DNA of 64,000 bases from Streptomyces rubellomurinus (GTDB lineage: Bacteria; Actinomycetota; Actinomycetes; Streptomycetales; Streptomycetaceae). Of this stretch, positions 50,960 to 64,000 are shown piece after piece. Location of the stretch: the NCBI RefSeq assembly GCF_000961885.1, contig NZ_JZKH01000039.1, positions 1 through 64,000 on the forward strand, given 5' to 3'. Under the pieces are notes generated by a model. The model was not told the DNA's origin. It did no database searches and worked only from the letters and a program-made list of their open reading frames with translations. A program made the position numbers and the translations under genes. Position 1 is the stretch's first letter. Each line of letters begins with the position of its first letter.

Positions 50960-53572
<2,613 letters not shown>

Positions 53573-53630
53573 TGGTGGTCAGTTTCCTTTCACGCGGACT
53601 GGTACGTGCGGGGCCTGGGGTGCAGGCGCG

Positions 53631-55712
<2,082 letters not shown>

Positions 55713-55908
55713 CTAGCAACAGTGTTTGCCCCTCAGTCTACCGGTAGGACTGACAGAGATGGGCGTTTGGCAGCCCTTGAAGGCAGATACGCCGCCCTGA
55801 ATCCCCTCTGCACATGTCCCGATACTCGACCGGGGGGCCCAGAGCGCCTGGAAGGGCTGTCAGGGGTTCCGGAAGATCCGCATCCGTTCCGAACGCGGCC
55901 GGCGCCGG

Positions 55909-56457
55909 TCAGCCCCAGGTGTCGCCGGGCCCCTTGCTCCCCGGCGCACGCAGCCGGCCGTAGCCGCGGACGGGCGCGGCCGGGCCGAGCACCTTGATGG
56001 TCCGGACCGTGCCGTGGCCCAGCTCGTGGTTCAGACGCGCCACCAACTGCCGCGCCAGCCAGCGCAGTTGGGTGGCCCAGGCGGTGGAGTCGCACTGCAC
56101 GGTGAGCACCGCGGCGGCATCGTCGTAGGAGGAGGGGTGGCAGTGCGCCGCGATGTCCGGGCCGACGATCTGCGGCCAGCGGCCCATCACCCCGCCGACC
56201 GCCGCCGAGGACTCCCAGCCGCGCTCGGTCAGCAGCCGGTTCAGCGCCGCGCCCAGCGGGACGGGGTCGCGGCCGTCCGAGCGGGCGCCGCTGCGCAGGC
56301 CGTACCGCTTCGCCTCGCGCTTCTGCTGGACCTGCTCGCCGCGCTGCTTGGCCTGGGCGCGGGCCGCGCGCAGCGCCGAGCGGGCGAGGTCGGCGCCGGT
56401 CGGCTCGGGAGCTGGTCCGGGAGTTGGTCCGGGAGAGGTCTCCGCCGGCTCGCTCAC
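55909..56457 (-). CDS. DUF721 (DciA-like) protein
   Basis: 182 aa from GTG 56457 (GGAG upstream). Pro/Thr tail, basic helix (ARSALRAARAQAKQRGEQVQ) and the DUF721 core (PLGAALNRLLTERGWESSAA, WPQIVGPDIAAHCHPSS, AWATQLRWLARQLVARLNHE). DciA is the ancestral loader of replicative helicase DnaB in bacteria lacking DnaC; its place between recF and gyrB is typical of actinobacteria. Helicase-loading role is a family-based inference. Confidence 0.9.
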   Translation of the reverse strand: MSEPAETSPGPTPGPAPEPTGADLARSALRAARAQAKQRGEQVQQKREAKRYGLRSGARSDGRDPVPLGAALNRLLTERGWESSAAVGGVMGRWPQIVGPDIAAHCHPSSYDDAAAVLTVQCDSTAWATQLRWLARQLVARLNHELGHGTVRTIKVLGPAAPVRGYGRLRAPGSKGPGDTWG

Positions 56458-56613
56458 GGCGATCTCCTTTCCCCAGCCTGTGGACAACGCTGAGCGATCC
56501 AGCGTACGGGAGCGCACGCGCGACGGGCCGCCGGGTGCGCCCGGCGGCGGGACTGCGGGGGAGGGGCGAGTGGGGGAGCCGGGGGCCGGGGGGGCCGGGA
56601 GCCGGGGGCCGGC

Positions 56614-57750
56614 TCAGGCGTCGATGCGGCGGACGGCGCCGTCCGCGACCGCGAACCGGGCGCCGGCCAGCGCCTTGGGCACGTCCTCGGCGACGGCGGC
56701 GGTCACCAGCACCTGCTCGCCGTCCGCGACCAGCTCGGCCAGCCGGTCTCGGCGGGCGGCGTCCAGCTCGGCGAACACGTCGTCCAGGATCAGCACCGGC
56801 TCGCCGCCGTCCGCGCGCAGCAGCTCGTACGAGGCCAGCCGCAGCGCCAGCGCGAACGACCACGACTCGCCGTGGCTGGCGTAGCCCTTGGCGGGCAGCG
56901 GGCCGAGCTTGAGCACCAGCTCGTCGCGGTGCGGGCCGACCAGGGTGAGGCCGCGCTCGACCTCCTGCTTGCGGGCGGACCGCAGGGCGTCGAGCAGCTG
57001 CTCCTCGGCCTGCTCGCGACTGGTCGGCAGCTCGGCGCCCTCGAAGGAGCTGCGGTACTCCAGGGTGGTCTCGCCGCCACCGGGGGCCAGCTGCCCGTAC
57101 GCGGCCGACACCAGCGGCTGCAGGGCGGCCACCAGCTGGATCCGGAAGGCCGTCAACTCGGCTCCGGCGCGCGCCAGGTGGCCGTCCCAGACCTCCAGGG
57201 TGGACAGGTCGGCGCCCTTGCCGCCGCCCGCCCGGCGGGCCATCGCGGCGGTCTTCAGCAGGGCGTTGCGCTGCTTGAGCACCCGCTCGTAGTCCTGCCG
57301 GACACCGGCCAGCCGGGGCGCCCGGGCGGTCAGCAGCTCGTCCAGGAAGCGGCGGCGCTCGCCCGGATCGCCCTTGACCAGGGTGAGGTCCTCGGGGGCG
57401 AACAGCACGGTGCGCAGCAGGCCCAGCACGTCGCGCGGGCGGACGTTGTCGGAGCGGTTGATCCGGGCCCGGTTGGCCTTGCCCGCGGTGAGCTCCAGCT
57501 CGACCAGGGTGGCGCGGCCGCGGTCCACCACCGAGGTGCGGATCACGGCCCGCTCGGCGCCCAGCCGGATCAGCGGGGCGTCGGTGGCGACCCGGTGGCT
57601 GCCCAGGGTGGCGACGTAGCCGATCGCCTCGACGAGATTGGTCTTGCCCTGGCCGTTGGGCCCGACGAAGGCCGTCACGCCCGGGTCGAGGGGAACCTCG
57701 GCCCGGGCGTACGACCGGAAGTCGGCGAGCGACAGATGCGCGACGTGCAT
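56614..57750 (-). CDS. recF: DNA replication and repair protein RecF
   Basis: 378 aa. SMC-like ATPase: Walker A GPNGQGKT (30-37), signature [11 protein letters not shown], Walker [12 protein letters not shown]. Loads RecA on gapped DNA. Starts at ATG 57750; 50 nt separate it from gnd. Confidence 0.97.
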   Translation of the reverse strand: MHVAHLSLADFRSYARAEVPLDPGVTAFVGPNGQGKTNLVEAIGYVATLGSHRVATDAPLIRLGAERAVIRTSVVDRGRATLVELELTAGKANRARINRSDNVRPRDVLGLLRTVLFAPEDLTLVKGDPGERRRFLDELLTARAPRLAGVRQDYERVLKQRNALLKTAAMARRAGGGKGADLSTLEVWDGHLARAGAELTAFRIQLVAALQPLVSAAYGQLAPGGGETTLEYRSSFEGAELPTSREQAEEQLLDALRSARKQEVERGLTLVGPHRDELVLKLGPLPAKGYASHGESWSFALALRLASYELLRADGGEPVLILDDVFAELDAARRDRLAELVADGEQVLVTAAVAEDVPKALAGARFAVADGAVRRIDA

Positions 57751-57803
57751 GGCTGTGGACTGCGCTCGCCTTCTATCAACAGGGCTGTGGAGCCCGGTGG
57801 GGA

Positions 57804-58679
57804 TTACTTCGACTCGACCGCGTGGCCGCCGAACTGGTTGCGCAGCGCGGCGATCATCTTCATCTGCGGCGAGTCGTCCTGGCGGGAGGCGAACCGGGCG
57901 AACAGCGAGGCGGTGATCGCCGGCAGCGGCACGGCGTGGTCGATCGCGGCCTCGACGGTCCAGCGGCCCTCGCCGGAGTCGGCGGCCCAGCCGCGCAGCT
58001 TGGCCAGGTGCTCGTCGTCGTCCAGGGCGCGGACGGCGAGGTCCAGCAGCCAGGAGCGGATGACCGTGCCCTCCTGCCAGCTGCGGAAGACCTCGCGCAC
58101 GTCGGTGACCTCGGGCGCGGCCTCCAGCAGCTCCCAGCCCTCGGCGAAGGCCTGCATCATCGCGTACTCGATGCCGTTGTGGACCATCTTGGCGAAGTGG
58201 CCGGCGCCGACCTTGCCGGCGTGCACGTTGCCGAACTCGCCCTCGGGCTTGAGCGCCTGGAAGATCGGCTGGACCTTGGCGACGTGCTCGGCGTCGCCGC
58301 CGTACATGAGGGCGTAGCCGTTCTCCAGGCCCCAGACGCCGCCGGAGACGCCGCAGTCGACGAAGCCGATGCCCTTGGCGGCCAGCGCCTCGGCGTGCTT
58401 GATGTCGTCGGTCCAGCGGGAGTTGCCGCCGTCGACCACCACGTCGCCGGGGGAGAGCAGCTCGGCGAGTTCGTCGACGGTCGCCTGGGTGGCGGCGCCG
58501 GCCGGAACCATCACCCAGACCACGCGCGGGCCCTGGAGCTTGGTGACGAGTTCCTGCAGGCTCTCGACGTCGGAGACGTCGGGGTTGCGGTCGTAGCCGA
58601 TGACGGTGTGGCCGGCGCGGCGGATCCGCTCGCGCATGTTGCCGCCCATCTTGCCGAGACCGATGAGGCCGAGCTCCAT
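57804..58679 (-). CDS. gnd: 6-phosphogluconate dehydrogenase (short, NAD-type)
   Basis: 291 aa from ATG 58679. N-terminal dinucleotide fold [36 protein letters not shown]; conserved [50 protein letters not shown]. The short form (about 300 aa) is typically NAD-dependent and decarboxylates 6-phosphogluconate to ribulose 5-phosphate. Its place between dnaN and recF is a streptomycete peculiarity. Confidence 0.95.
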   Translation of the reverse strand: MELGLIGLGKMGGNMRERIRRAGHTVIGYDRNPDVSDVESLQELVTKLQGPRVVWVMVPAGAATQATVDELAELLSPGDVVVDGGNSRWTDDIKHAEALAAKGIGFVDCGVSGGVWGLENGYALMYGGDAEHVAKVQPIFQALKPEGEFGNVHAGKVGAGHFAKMVHNGIEYAMMQAFAEGWELLEAAPEVTDVREVFRSWQEGTVIRSWLLDLAVRALDDDEHLAKLRGWAADSGEGRWTVEAAIDHAVPLPAITASLFARFASRQDDSPQMKMIAALRNQFGGHAVESK

Positions 58680-58790
58680 GACCAAGTCCTTACCTGTGGT
58701 GACGTGCCTGCCGGCGGCGCCGTTGCCGCACGCCCCGAGCCTACGCTTCCGGCCGGGACGGGCTCTGCGCAGCCGGGCCGACCGGGGGAG

Positions 58791-58835
58791 ACGTCCACAG
58801 GCTGTGCACAGCGGGTGTGCACAGCCTGTGGATCA
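58791..58835. promoter_or_regulatory. Degenerate DnaA-box-like sites upstream of gnd
   Basis: ACGTCCACA, TGTGCACAG twice and TGTGGATCA within 45 nt between gnd and dnaN. Each differs from the box by one or two bases. Confidence 0.45.
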
Positions 58836-58867
58836 CGCCGGGGACCGGGATCAGCCGGCCCCGAGCA

Positions 58868-59998
58868 TCAGCCGGAGAGGCGGACCGGCATGATCAGGTA
58901 CTGGTACGCCTTGTCCTCCTCGGCGTCCACCGCGGCCTTGCCGCTGAGCAGGGCCGGCTTGGTCGGCGTGGTGAAGCTCAGCTGGGCGTAGGCGGAGTCG
59001 ATGGCCTTGAGGCCCTCCTCCAGGTAGCCCGGGTTGAAGGCGATCGAGATGTCGTCGCCCTCCAGGTCCGCCTCGACCCGCTCGGTGGCCTGGGCGTCGT
59101 CGCCCGAGCCGGCCTCCAGGGTCAGCACGCCCTGCTCGAAGCTGAGCCGGACCGGGGTGTTGCGCTCGGCGACCAGCGAGACGCGCTTGAGCGCCTCCAG
59201 GAAGGGCTGGGTCTGGATCGCGGCGACCGCGCTGAACTCGGTCGGGAAGAGGCTGCGGAACTTGGGGAACTCGCCCTCCAGCAGCCGGGTGGTGGTCCGG
59301 CGGCCGGCGCCCTCGAAGCCGATCAGGCCCTCGCCCGCGCCGCCCGAGGAGAGCGCGATGGAGACGTTGTCGCCGCTGCCCAGGGACTTGGCGATGTCCT
59401 GCAGGGTCTTGGCGGGCACCAGGGCGACCGCGGAGATGTCCGACTGCTCGGGCTTCCACAGCAGCTCGCGGACGGCGAAGCGGTACCGGTCGGTGGCGGC
59501 CAGGGTGATCCGGTCGCCCTCGATCTCGACCCGGACGCCGGTGAGCACCGGCAGGGTGTCGTCCCGGCCGGCGGCCACGGCGGCCTGGCTGACCGCGGAG
59601 GCGAAGACGTCGCCGGAGACGGTGCCGGTGGCGGTCGGCATCTGGGGCAGCGCCGGGTACTCGTCCACCGGGAGGGTGGGGAGGGTGAACCGGGAGCTGC
59701 CGCAGACCACGCTGACCCGCTGGCCATCGGTGGAGATCTCCACCGGCCGGTTGGGGAGGTTGCGGGAGATGTCGTTCAGCAGGCGGCCGGAGACCAGGAC
59801 GGTGCCGGCCTCCTCGATGTCCGCCTCCAGCTCGACCCGGGCCGAGACCTCGTAGTCGAAGCCGGACAGCGCCAGGCTGCCGTCCTGGGCCGTCAGCAGC
59901 AGGCCGGCCAGCACCGGCACCGGCGGCCGTGCCGGGAGGCTGCGGGCAGCCCAGGCCACCGCCTCCGCGAGGACGTCACGCTCCACCCGGAACTTCAC
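58868..59998 (-). CDS. dnaN: DNA polymerase III beta sliding clamp
   Basis: 376 aa from GTG 59998 (KFRVERDVLAEAVAWAARSL). Three clamp domains; signatures KRVSLVAERNTPVRLSFEQG and YQYLIMPVRLSG at the C-terminus. Adjacent to oriC, as in all streptomycetes. Confidence 0.97.
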   Translation of the reverse strand: MKFRVERDVLAEAVAWAARSLPARPPVPVLAGLLLTAQDGSLALSGFDYEVSARVELEADIEEAGTVLVSGRLLNDISRNLPNRPVEISTDGQRVSVVCGSSRFTLPTLPVDEYPALPQMPTATGTVSGDVFASAVSQAAVAAGRDDTLPVLTGVRVEIEGDRITLAATDRYRFAVRELLWKPEQSDISAVALVPAKTLQDIAKSLGSGDNVSIALSSGGAGEGLIGFEGAGRRTTTRLLEGEFPKFRSLFPTEFSAVAAIQTQPFLEALKRVSLVAERNTPVRLSFEQGVLTLEAGSGDDAQATERVEADLEGDDISIAFNPGYLEEGLKAIDSAYAQLSFTTPTKPALLSGKAAVDAEEDKAYQYLIMPVRLSG

Positions 59999-60181
59999 CG
60001 GTAACCGCCTCCTGGATCGAGCGCTCCCGCTCGCACTCTGGTTCGTCTGATCTTGATCGTCGGATCGCCTGTCCGCCGAGCGATGCCACTCCGCTTCCAG
60101 TCCGCAGAGGACAGTCTGACGTACTCCACCGACAGACGGGGCAGACGGGCGGAAGCAAGCCGAACAAGTGTCGGGGCGCGG

Positions 60182-60815
60182 TTGTCCACAGATTTCGGGC
60201 CCACCCACTTGGAAAGCAGTTCCGAGCTCTATCTGTGTAGCGGTAGTAGTAGGGCCTGTGGAAACCGTGGATAACCCCGTTTCCGCAGGTCAGCGCCCGA
60301 ATTTTGTCCACATCGGCTGTGGACGGCGGCTGTGGACGGACAGCCCGTGCTGTGGACGGCGGAGCGTTACCCACAGCCCACGCTCGGTATCCACAGGTTA
60401 TCCCCAGGACTGTCCCCAGATCCGGGCCGGGTTATCCACGGCGGCCGGTCAATTTTTCGTGACGCCTTTCACACCAGGGTATGAACAGGGCCCCAAGGTT
60501 GTCGAACTGTGGACGCCGCTGTGGACAAGCTGGGGATAACCGCCCTCATCCTGGGGACAAGCGGTGGATAACCCGGACGGCCTACTGGCAGCCCGTCAGT
60601 TGTCCACACCCTGTGGATAACCGTTGTGCACAAGTCCACAGGCACCTGACCTGCGCGGAAGAGCGTAGCGGTGGCCGAGCTGTGGACGAATTCTGGATAA
60701 CTCCGGGAGCCCCGGCCTGTGGACGGTGTGGAAGGCCCCGTTCCTGTGGACAACGGCCTCGCGCTCCCCGGGTTTTCGAATCACCGGTCAGTTGTTCGGC
60801 GCGGGCTGTGGATCG
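60182..60815. other. Chromosomal replication origin oriC
   Basis: Intergenic region dnaN-dnaA (947 nt) with about 20 DnaA boxes on both strands. Perfect TTGTCCACA or its complement at 60182, 60304, 60520, 60600 and 60745; TGTGGATAA at 60612; one-mismatch boxes at 60266, 60318, 60331, 60351, 60367, 60387, 60432, 60508, 60563, 60681, 60692, 60718. Box density and the position between dnaA and dnaN identify oriC; an AT-richer patch lies at 60449-60458. Confidence 0.95.
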
Positions 60816-60879
60816 GTGGCCGGTCCGTCGAGGCATCTCTGCCCGGCCGACGCGCCGCGCACACCTGGGAATGCGCGAA

Positions 60880-60909
60880 AAGGGCGTCAGGATCGCTCCT
60901 GACGCCCTT
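60880..60909 (-). terminator. dnaA terminator
   Basis: 13-bp stem (60880-60892 / 60897-60909), 4-nt loop, 37 nt past the dnaA stop. Confidence 0.85.
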
Positions 60910-60945
60910 GCGTGGCGCTGCCCGCGGCCCTGCCGGGCCCCGCCG

Positions 60946-62766
60946 CTAGCTCTTGATGCGGTTGGTGAGTTCGGTGACCTGGTTGTAGATCGAGCGCCGC
61001 TCGGCCATCAGCGAGCGGATCTTGCGGTCCGCGTGCATCACCGTGGTGTGGTCGCGGCCGCCGAACTGCGCGCCGATCTTCGGCAGCGACAGGTCGGTCA
61101 GCTCCCGGCACAGGTACATCGCGATCTGACGCGCCGTCACCAGCACGCGGCTGCGCGACGATCCGCACAGGTCGTCGACGCCCAGGCCGAAGTACGCGGC
61201 GGTCTGCTGCATGATGACCTGCGCGGTGATCTCCGGGCCGGCGTCCTCGTCCCCGCCCGGGATCAGGTCCTTGAGGACGATCCCGGCCAACTCCAGGTCC
61301 ACCGGCGCCCGGTTGAGGTTCGCGAAGGCGGTGACCCGGATCAGCGCGCCCTCCAACTCCCGGATGTTGCGGGTGATCCGGGACGCGATGAACTCCAACA
61401 CGTCGGCGGGGGCGTTGAGTTGCTCCTGGATCGCCTTCTTGCGCAGGATCGCGATCCGGGTCTCCAGCTCCGGCGGGGTGACGTCGGTGATCAGCCCCCA
61501 CTCGAAGCGGTTGCGCAGCCGGTCCTCCAGCGTGGTCAGCAGCTTGGGCGGCCGGTCCGAGGAGAGCACGATCTGCTTGTTCGCGTTGTGCAGGGTGTTG
61601 AAGGTGTGGAAGAACTCCTCCTGGGTGGACTCCTTGCTCGCCAGGAACTGGACGTCGTCCACGAGCAGGATGTCCATGTCCCGGTAGCGGCGGCGGAAGG
61701 TGTCCGCCTTGCCGTCCCGGATCGAGTTGATGAACTCGTTGGTGAACTCCTCCGAGGACACGTAGCGCACCCGGGTGCCCGGGAAGAGGCTGCGCGAGTA
61801 GTGCCCGATGGCGTGCAGCAGGTGGGTCTTGCCCAGCCCGGACTCGCCGTAGATGAAGAGCGGGTTGTACGCCTTGGCCGGCGCCTCGGCGACGGCGACC
61901 GCCGCCGCGTGCGCGAAGCGGTTGCTGGCGCCGATGACGAAAGTGTCGAAGAGGTACTTCGGGTTCAGCCGGGCGGCCGGCTCGTCCTTGCGCGAGCCGC
62001 CGGCCGGGGGAGCGCCGGGCGGGGCGGGCACGCCGGGGACGCCGGGGCGCTCGGGGGCGCGCTCGGCGGGAGCCTTCTCGGCCGGGCGGCCGCCGGTCGG
62101 ACGGGAGCCGGGGGAGCGGCGGCCGGCGCCGGCGCGGGGCTGCTCGTTCGGGCCTGGGCCGTAGGCGCCGCCGAACAGGTCGCCCTGGGTGGTCGAGGGC
62201 GGGCTGGGGACGGGCCGCGGCGCCTGGCGGGGCGCGGCCTCCTCGTGGTCGCGGTACGGCGCCTGCTGCTCCTGGTAGCCGGGCCAGGACTGCGGGCCCG
62301 GCTGGCCGCCGTACGGCGCCGGGCGCTGCTCGTAGCCGCCGGTGTCGTAGCGGGGGCGCTCGTAGTCCTGCGGCTGCTCGTAGTCCGGCTCGTAGGGCTG
62401 CTGGTAGCCCTGGCCGCCGTAGCCGCCGGTGCCCTCCTCGGCCGGGCCGGGGTACGGCTCGACGGGCGGCTGCGGCGCGGGCGCGGGGGTGCTGGGCACG
62501 GCGTTGGCGTCGACCATCACGGCGATCCGCACCGGGCGGCTCAGCTCGCGGCTGAGGGCCTCGGTGAGCTGCGGCAGCAGCCGGCCCTCCAGCACCTGCT
62601 TGGCCCGCTCGTTGGGGGTCGCCAGCAGGGCGGTGTCGTGCATCATCCACATCGGCTGGGTGCGCTGCACCCACTGCTTGTCCATCTCCCCGACGTCCGG
62701 GTCGTTGACCAGCCGCTCGACGACCCTCGCCCAGACCGGGACGAGGTCGCTGTTGACATCAGCCAC
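60946..62766 (-). CDS. dnaA: Chromosomal replication initiator DnaA
   Basis: 606 aa from GTG 62766 ([20 protein letters not shown]). Domain I about 1-90; long Gly/Pro/Tyr/Gln-rich domain II typical of streptomycetes (90-270); AAA+ domain with [17 protein letters not shown] and [15 protein letters not shown]; domain IV with the basic loop and signature [14 protein letters not shown] for box recognition. A DnaA box lies in the promoter. Confidence 0.97.
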   Translation of the reverse strand: MADVNSDLVPVWARVVERLVNDPDVGEMDKQWVQRTQPMWMMHDTALLATPNERAKQVLEGRLLPQLTEALSRELSRPVRIAVMVDANAVPSTPAPAPQPPVEPYPGPAEEGTGGYGGQGYQQPYEPDYEQPQDYERPRYDTGGYEQRPAPYGGQPGPQSWPGYQEQQAPYRDHEEAAPRQAPRPVPSPPSTTQGDLFGGAYGPGPNEQPRAGAGRRSPGSRPTGGRPAEKAPAERAPERPGVPGVPAPPGAPPAGGSRKDEPAARLNPKYLFDTFVIGASNRFAHAAAVAVAEAPAKAYNPLFIYGESGLGKTHLLHAIGHYSRSLFPGTRVRYVSSEEFTNEFINSIRDGKADTFRRRYRDMDILLVDDVQFLASKESTQEEFFHTFNTLHNANKQIVLSSDRPPKLLTTLEDRLRNRFEWGLITDVTPPELETRIAILRKKAIQEQLNAPADVLEFIASRITRNIRELEGALIRVTAFANLNRAPVDLELAGIVLKDLIPGGDEDAGPEITAQVIMQQTAAYFGLGVDDLCGSSRSRVLVTARQIAMYLCRELTDLSLPKIGAQFGGRDHTTVMHADRKIRSLMAERRSIYNQVTELTNRIKS

Positions 62767-62840
62767 TGGTGCACGCTTTCCGATGAACAAACCAGACAAG
62801 TCCTGCAACGGTAGTCAGCGAACAGAGCCGGATCAAGTCG

Positions 62841-62849
62841 TTGTCCACA
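62841..62849 (+). promoter_or_regulatory. DnaA box in dnaA promoter
   Basis: TTGTCCACA 75 nt upstream of the dnaA start, likely for autoregulation. The rest of the 355-nt gap between dnaA and rpmH must hold both divergent promoters. Confidence 0.8.
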
Positions 62850-63121
62850 GGCTGTGGGCAACCCGGGGCGGGGAGGTCCGGTTTGACCCTCGGACCCCGT
62901 CCCGCGTACCGTAACCAGGTCGAGTTGTCGATGGCCGCTGCCGCATGTCCGCGGGTCCACCCGCTCCATAAGGCGCGCAGCACGGGCGCCGTGGATTGCC
63001 TGAAACCCCAGCCGAACTGGGGCGATGGGCCGGATTTCCGAAACATGGGGAGATCACGCGGACGCACGGTGACGGCCAAGCGACTCCCCGTCATCCTACG
63101 ATTCACCTCAGGAGCCCCCGA

Positions 63122-63259
63122 GTGAGCAAGCGCACCTTCCAGCCGAACAACCGTCGTCGCGCGAAGACCCACGGCTTCCGGCTGCGTATGCGTACCCGCG
63201 CCGGCCGCGCCATCCTGGCCGCCCGCCGTGGCAAGGGCCGCGCCAGCCTGTCCGCCTGA
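63122..63259 (+). CDS. rpmH: 50S ribosomal protein L34
   Basis: 45 aa from GTG 63122 behind [25 protein letters not shown], ends [10 protein letters not shown]. Full-length L34. First gene of the rpmH-rnpA-yidD operon. Confidence 0.98.
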   Translation: MSKRTFQPNNRRRAKTHGFRLRMRTRAGRAILAARRGKGRASLSA

Positions 63260-63278
63260 TCCACGCCAAGGGTCTGTT

Positions 63279-63707
63279 GTGCTGCCCTCCGAGAATCGGC
63301 TGCGGCGGCGCCAGGACTTCGCGACCGCGGTGAAACGCGGTCGCCGGGCCGGCCGGCCCCTGCTGGTCGTCCATCTCAGCAGAGAGGACGTCCAGTCCGG
63401 GCCGACCGACCGGACCAGCGACTCCCGCCCGCACGTCGCCGAGGGGACTCCTTCGGCGCGTGCGGGTTTCGTCGTGAGCAAGGCCGTCGGCCCGGCGGTC
63501 GTTCGCAACCTGGTCAAGCGCCGGTTGCGCCATCTCATCCGTGATCGTCTGTCCAGGCTGCCCGCCGGTAGCCTGATAGTGGTGCGCGCGCTGCCCCCGG
63601 CCGCGTCCGCCTCGTACCAGGACCTCGAACGGGATCTGGACGCGGCGCTCAAGCGGCTGCTGAGGGCGGAGCCCACCGCCGCGGCGCCGACGGGAGCAGG
63701 GCGATGA
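63279..63707 (+). CDS. rnpA: Ribonuclease P protein component
   Basis: 142 aa with GTG 63279 ([20 protein letters not shown]). Signature [16 protein letters not shown]. An insertion of about 15-20 residues ([20 protein letters not shown]) separates the first strands, as in many streptomycetes. Stop overlaps the yidD start (ATGA). Confidence 0.95.
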   Translation: MLPSENRLRRRQDFATAVKRGRRAGRPLLVVHLSREDVQSGPTDRTSDSRPHVAEGTPSARAGFVVSKAVGPAVVRNLVKRRLRHLIRDRLSRLPAGSLIVVRALPPAASASYQDLERDLDAALKRLLRAEPTAAAPTGAGR

Positions 63708-64000
63708 AGTACCTGCTGATGGGTCTGATCAGGGTCTACCAGTGGACGATCAGCCCACTGCTCGGTCCGGTCTGCCGCTACTACCCCTCCTGCTCGCACT
63801 ACGGCTACGAGGCCGTGAAGGTGCACGGGGCGGTCAAGGGCGGCGGGCTGACCGTGTGGCGCATCCTGCGCTGCAACCCCTGGTCGCCTGGCGGGGTGGA
63901 CCACGTACCGCCGCGCAAGCACCCGGTGTGGCACCGCCGGCTGCGCGATCTGCTGAGCCCCAAGAGCGGGACCGCCGAGCCGGAGCCGGTGGCGAAGCCC
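63704..64000 (+). CDS. yidD: Membrane protein insertion efficiency factor YidD (3' end outside window)
   Basis: 99 codons to the window edge. [60 protein letters not shown] identify YidD, which aids YidC-dependent insertion. The acidic Pro/Lys C-terminal tail continues beyond the window; yidC is expected next. Confidence 0.93.
   Translation, partial: MKYLLMGLIRVYQWTISPLLGPVCRYYPSCSHYGYEAVKVHGAVKGGGLTVWRILRCNPWSPGGVDHVPPRKHPVWHRRLRDLLSPKSGTAEPEPVAKP

Overview
The window is a high-GC, linear-chromosome-type actinomycete core region around the replication origin. Gene content and order (fhaB-pstP-rodA-pbpA-pknB, two class E sortases, trpG/pabA, crgA, rhomboid, then DUF3566-gyrA-gyrB-DUF721-recF-gnd-dnaN-oriC-dnaA-rpmH-rnpA-yidD) match Streptomycetaceae. 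Streptomyces or Kitasatospora is likely; the genus is inferred, not proven.

Layout. 1-7.5 kb: cell-wall growth and Ser/Thr phospho-signalling operon (FHA protein, PP2C phosphatase, SEDS protein, class B PBP, PASTA kinase). 7.5-13.8 kb: two class E sortases, glutamine amidotransferase, small membrane proteins, CrgA, a DnaA-box cluster, a rhomboid protein and a DUF5324 protein. 13.88-47.52 kb: a 33.6 kb apparently complete prophage of HK97-like siphovirus type, integrated at the 3' end of a tRNA-Ala(TGC) gene and bounded by 26-bp direct repeats. 47.5-64 kb: tRNA-Ala, a DLW-39 small protein, two copies of tRNA-Ile(GAT), a cyclopropane-fatty-acid synthase family protein, DUF3566, gyrA, gyrB, DUF721, recF, gnd, dnaN, oriC with about 20 DnaA boxes, dnaA, rpmH, rnpA and the start of yidD.

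Prophage, read from its integrase end (right to left): tyrosine integrase; a small gene; a repressor-like gene divergent from an excisionase-like gene, with palindromic operators around them; a tightly overlapping early operon of small proteins; a putative replication initiator with internal tandem repeats; an HTH-PP2C-HTH overlap cassette; one plus-strand membrane gene; HNH nuclease, terminase, portal, protease, capsid, connectors, two tandem tail-tube paralogues, tail chaperones with a canonical -1 slippery site, tape measure, tail tip, endolysin, holin. Beyond the lysis genes lies a cargo zone next to attL.

The cargo zone (14.1-20.7 kb) is the most unusual part: two divergent hydroxymethylbilane synthase (HemC) paralogues sharing a promoter region with a perfect inverted repeat, a porphobilinogen synthase (HemB) paralogue that keeps the three zinc cysteines but has lost both Schiff-base lysines, a translationally coupled small-ORF/HATPase/membrane-peptide set, an XRE-TPR regulator, and a lipoprotein. 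I know of no described phage system of this composition; its function is open.
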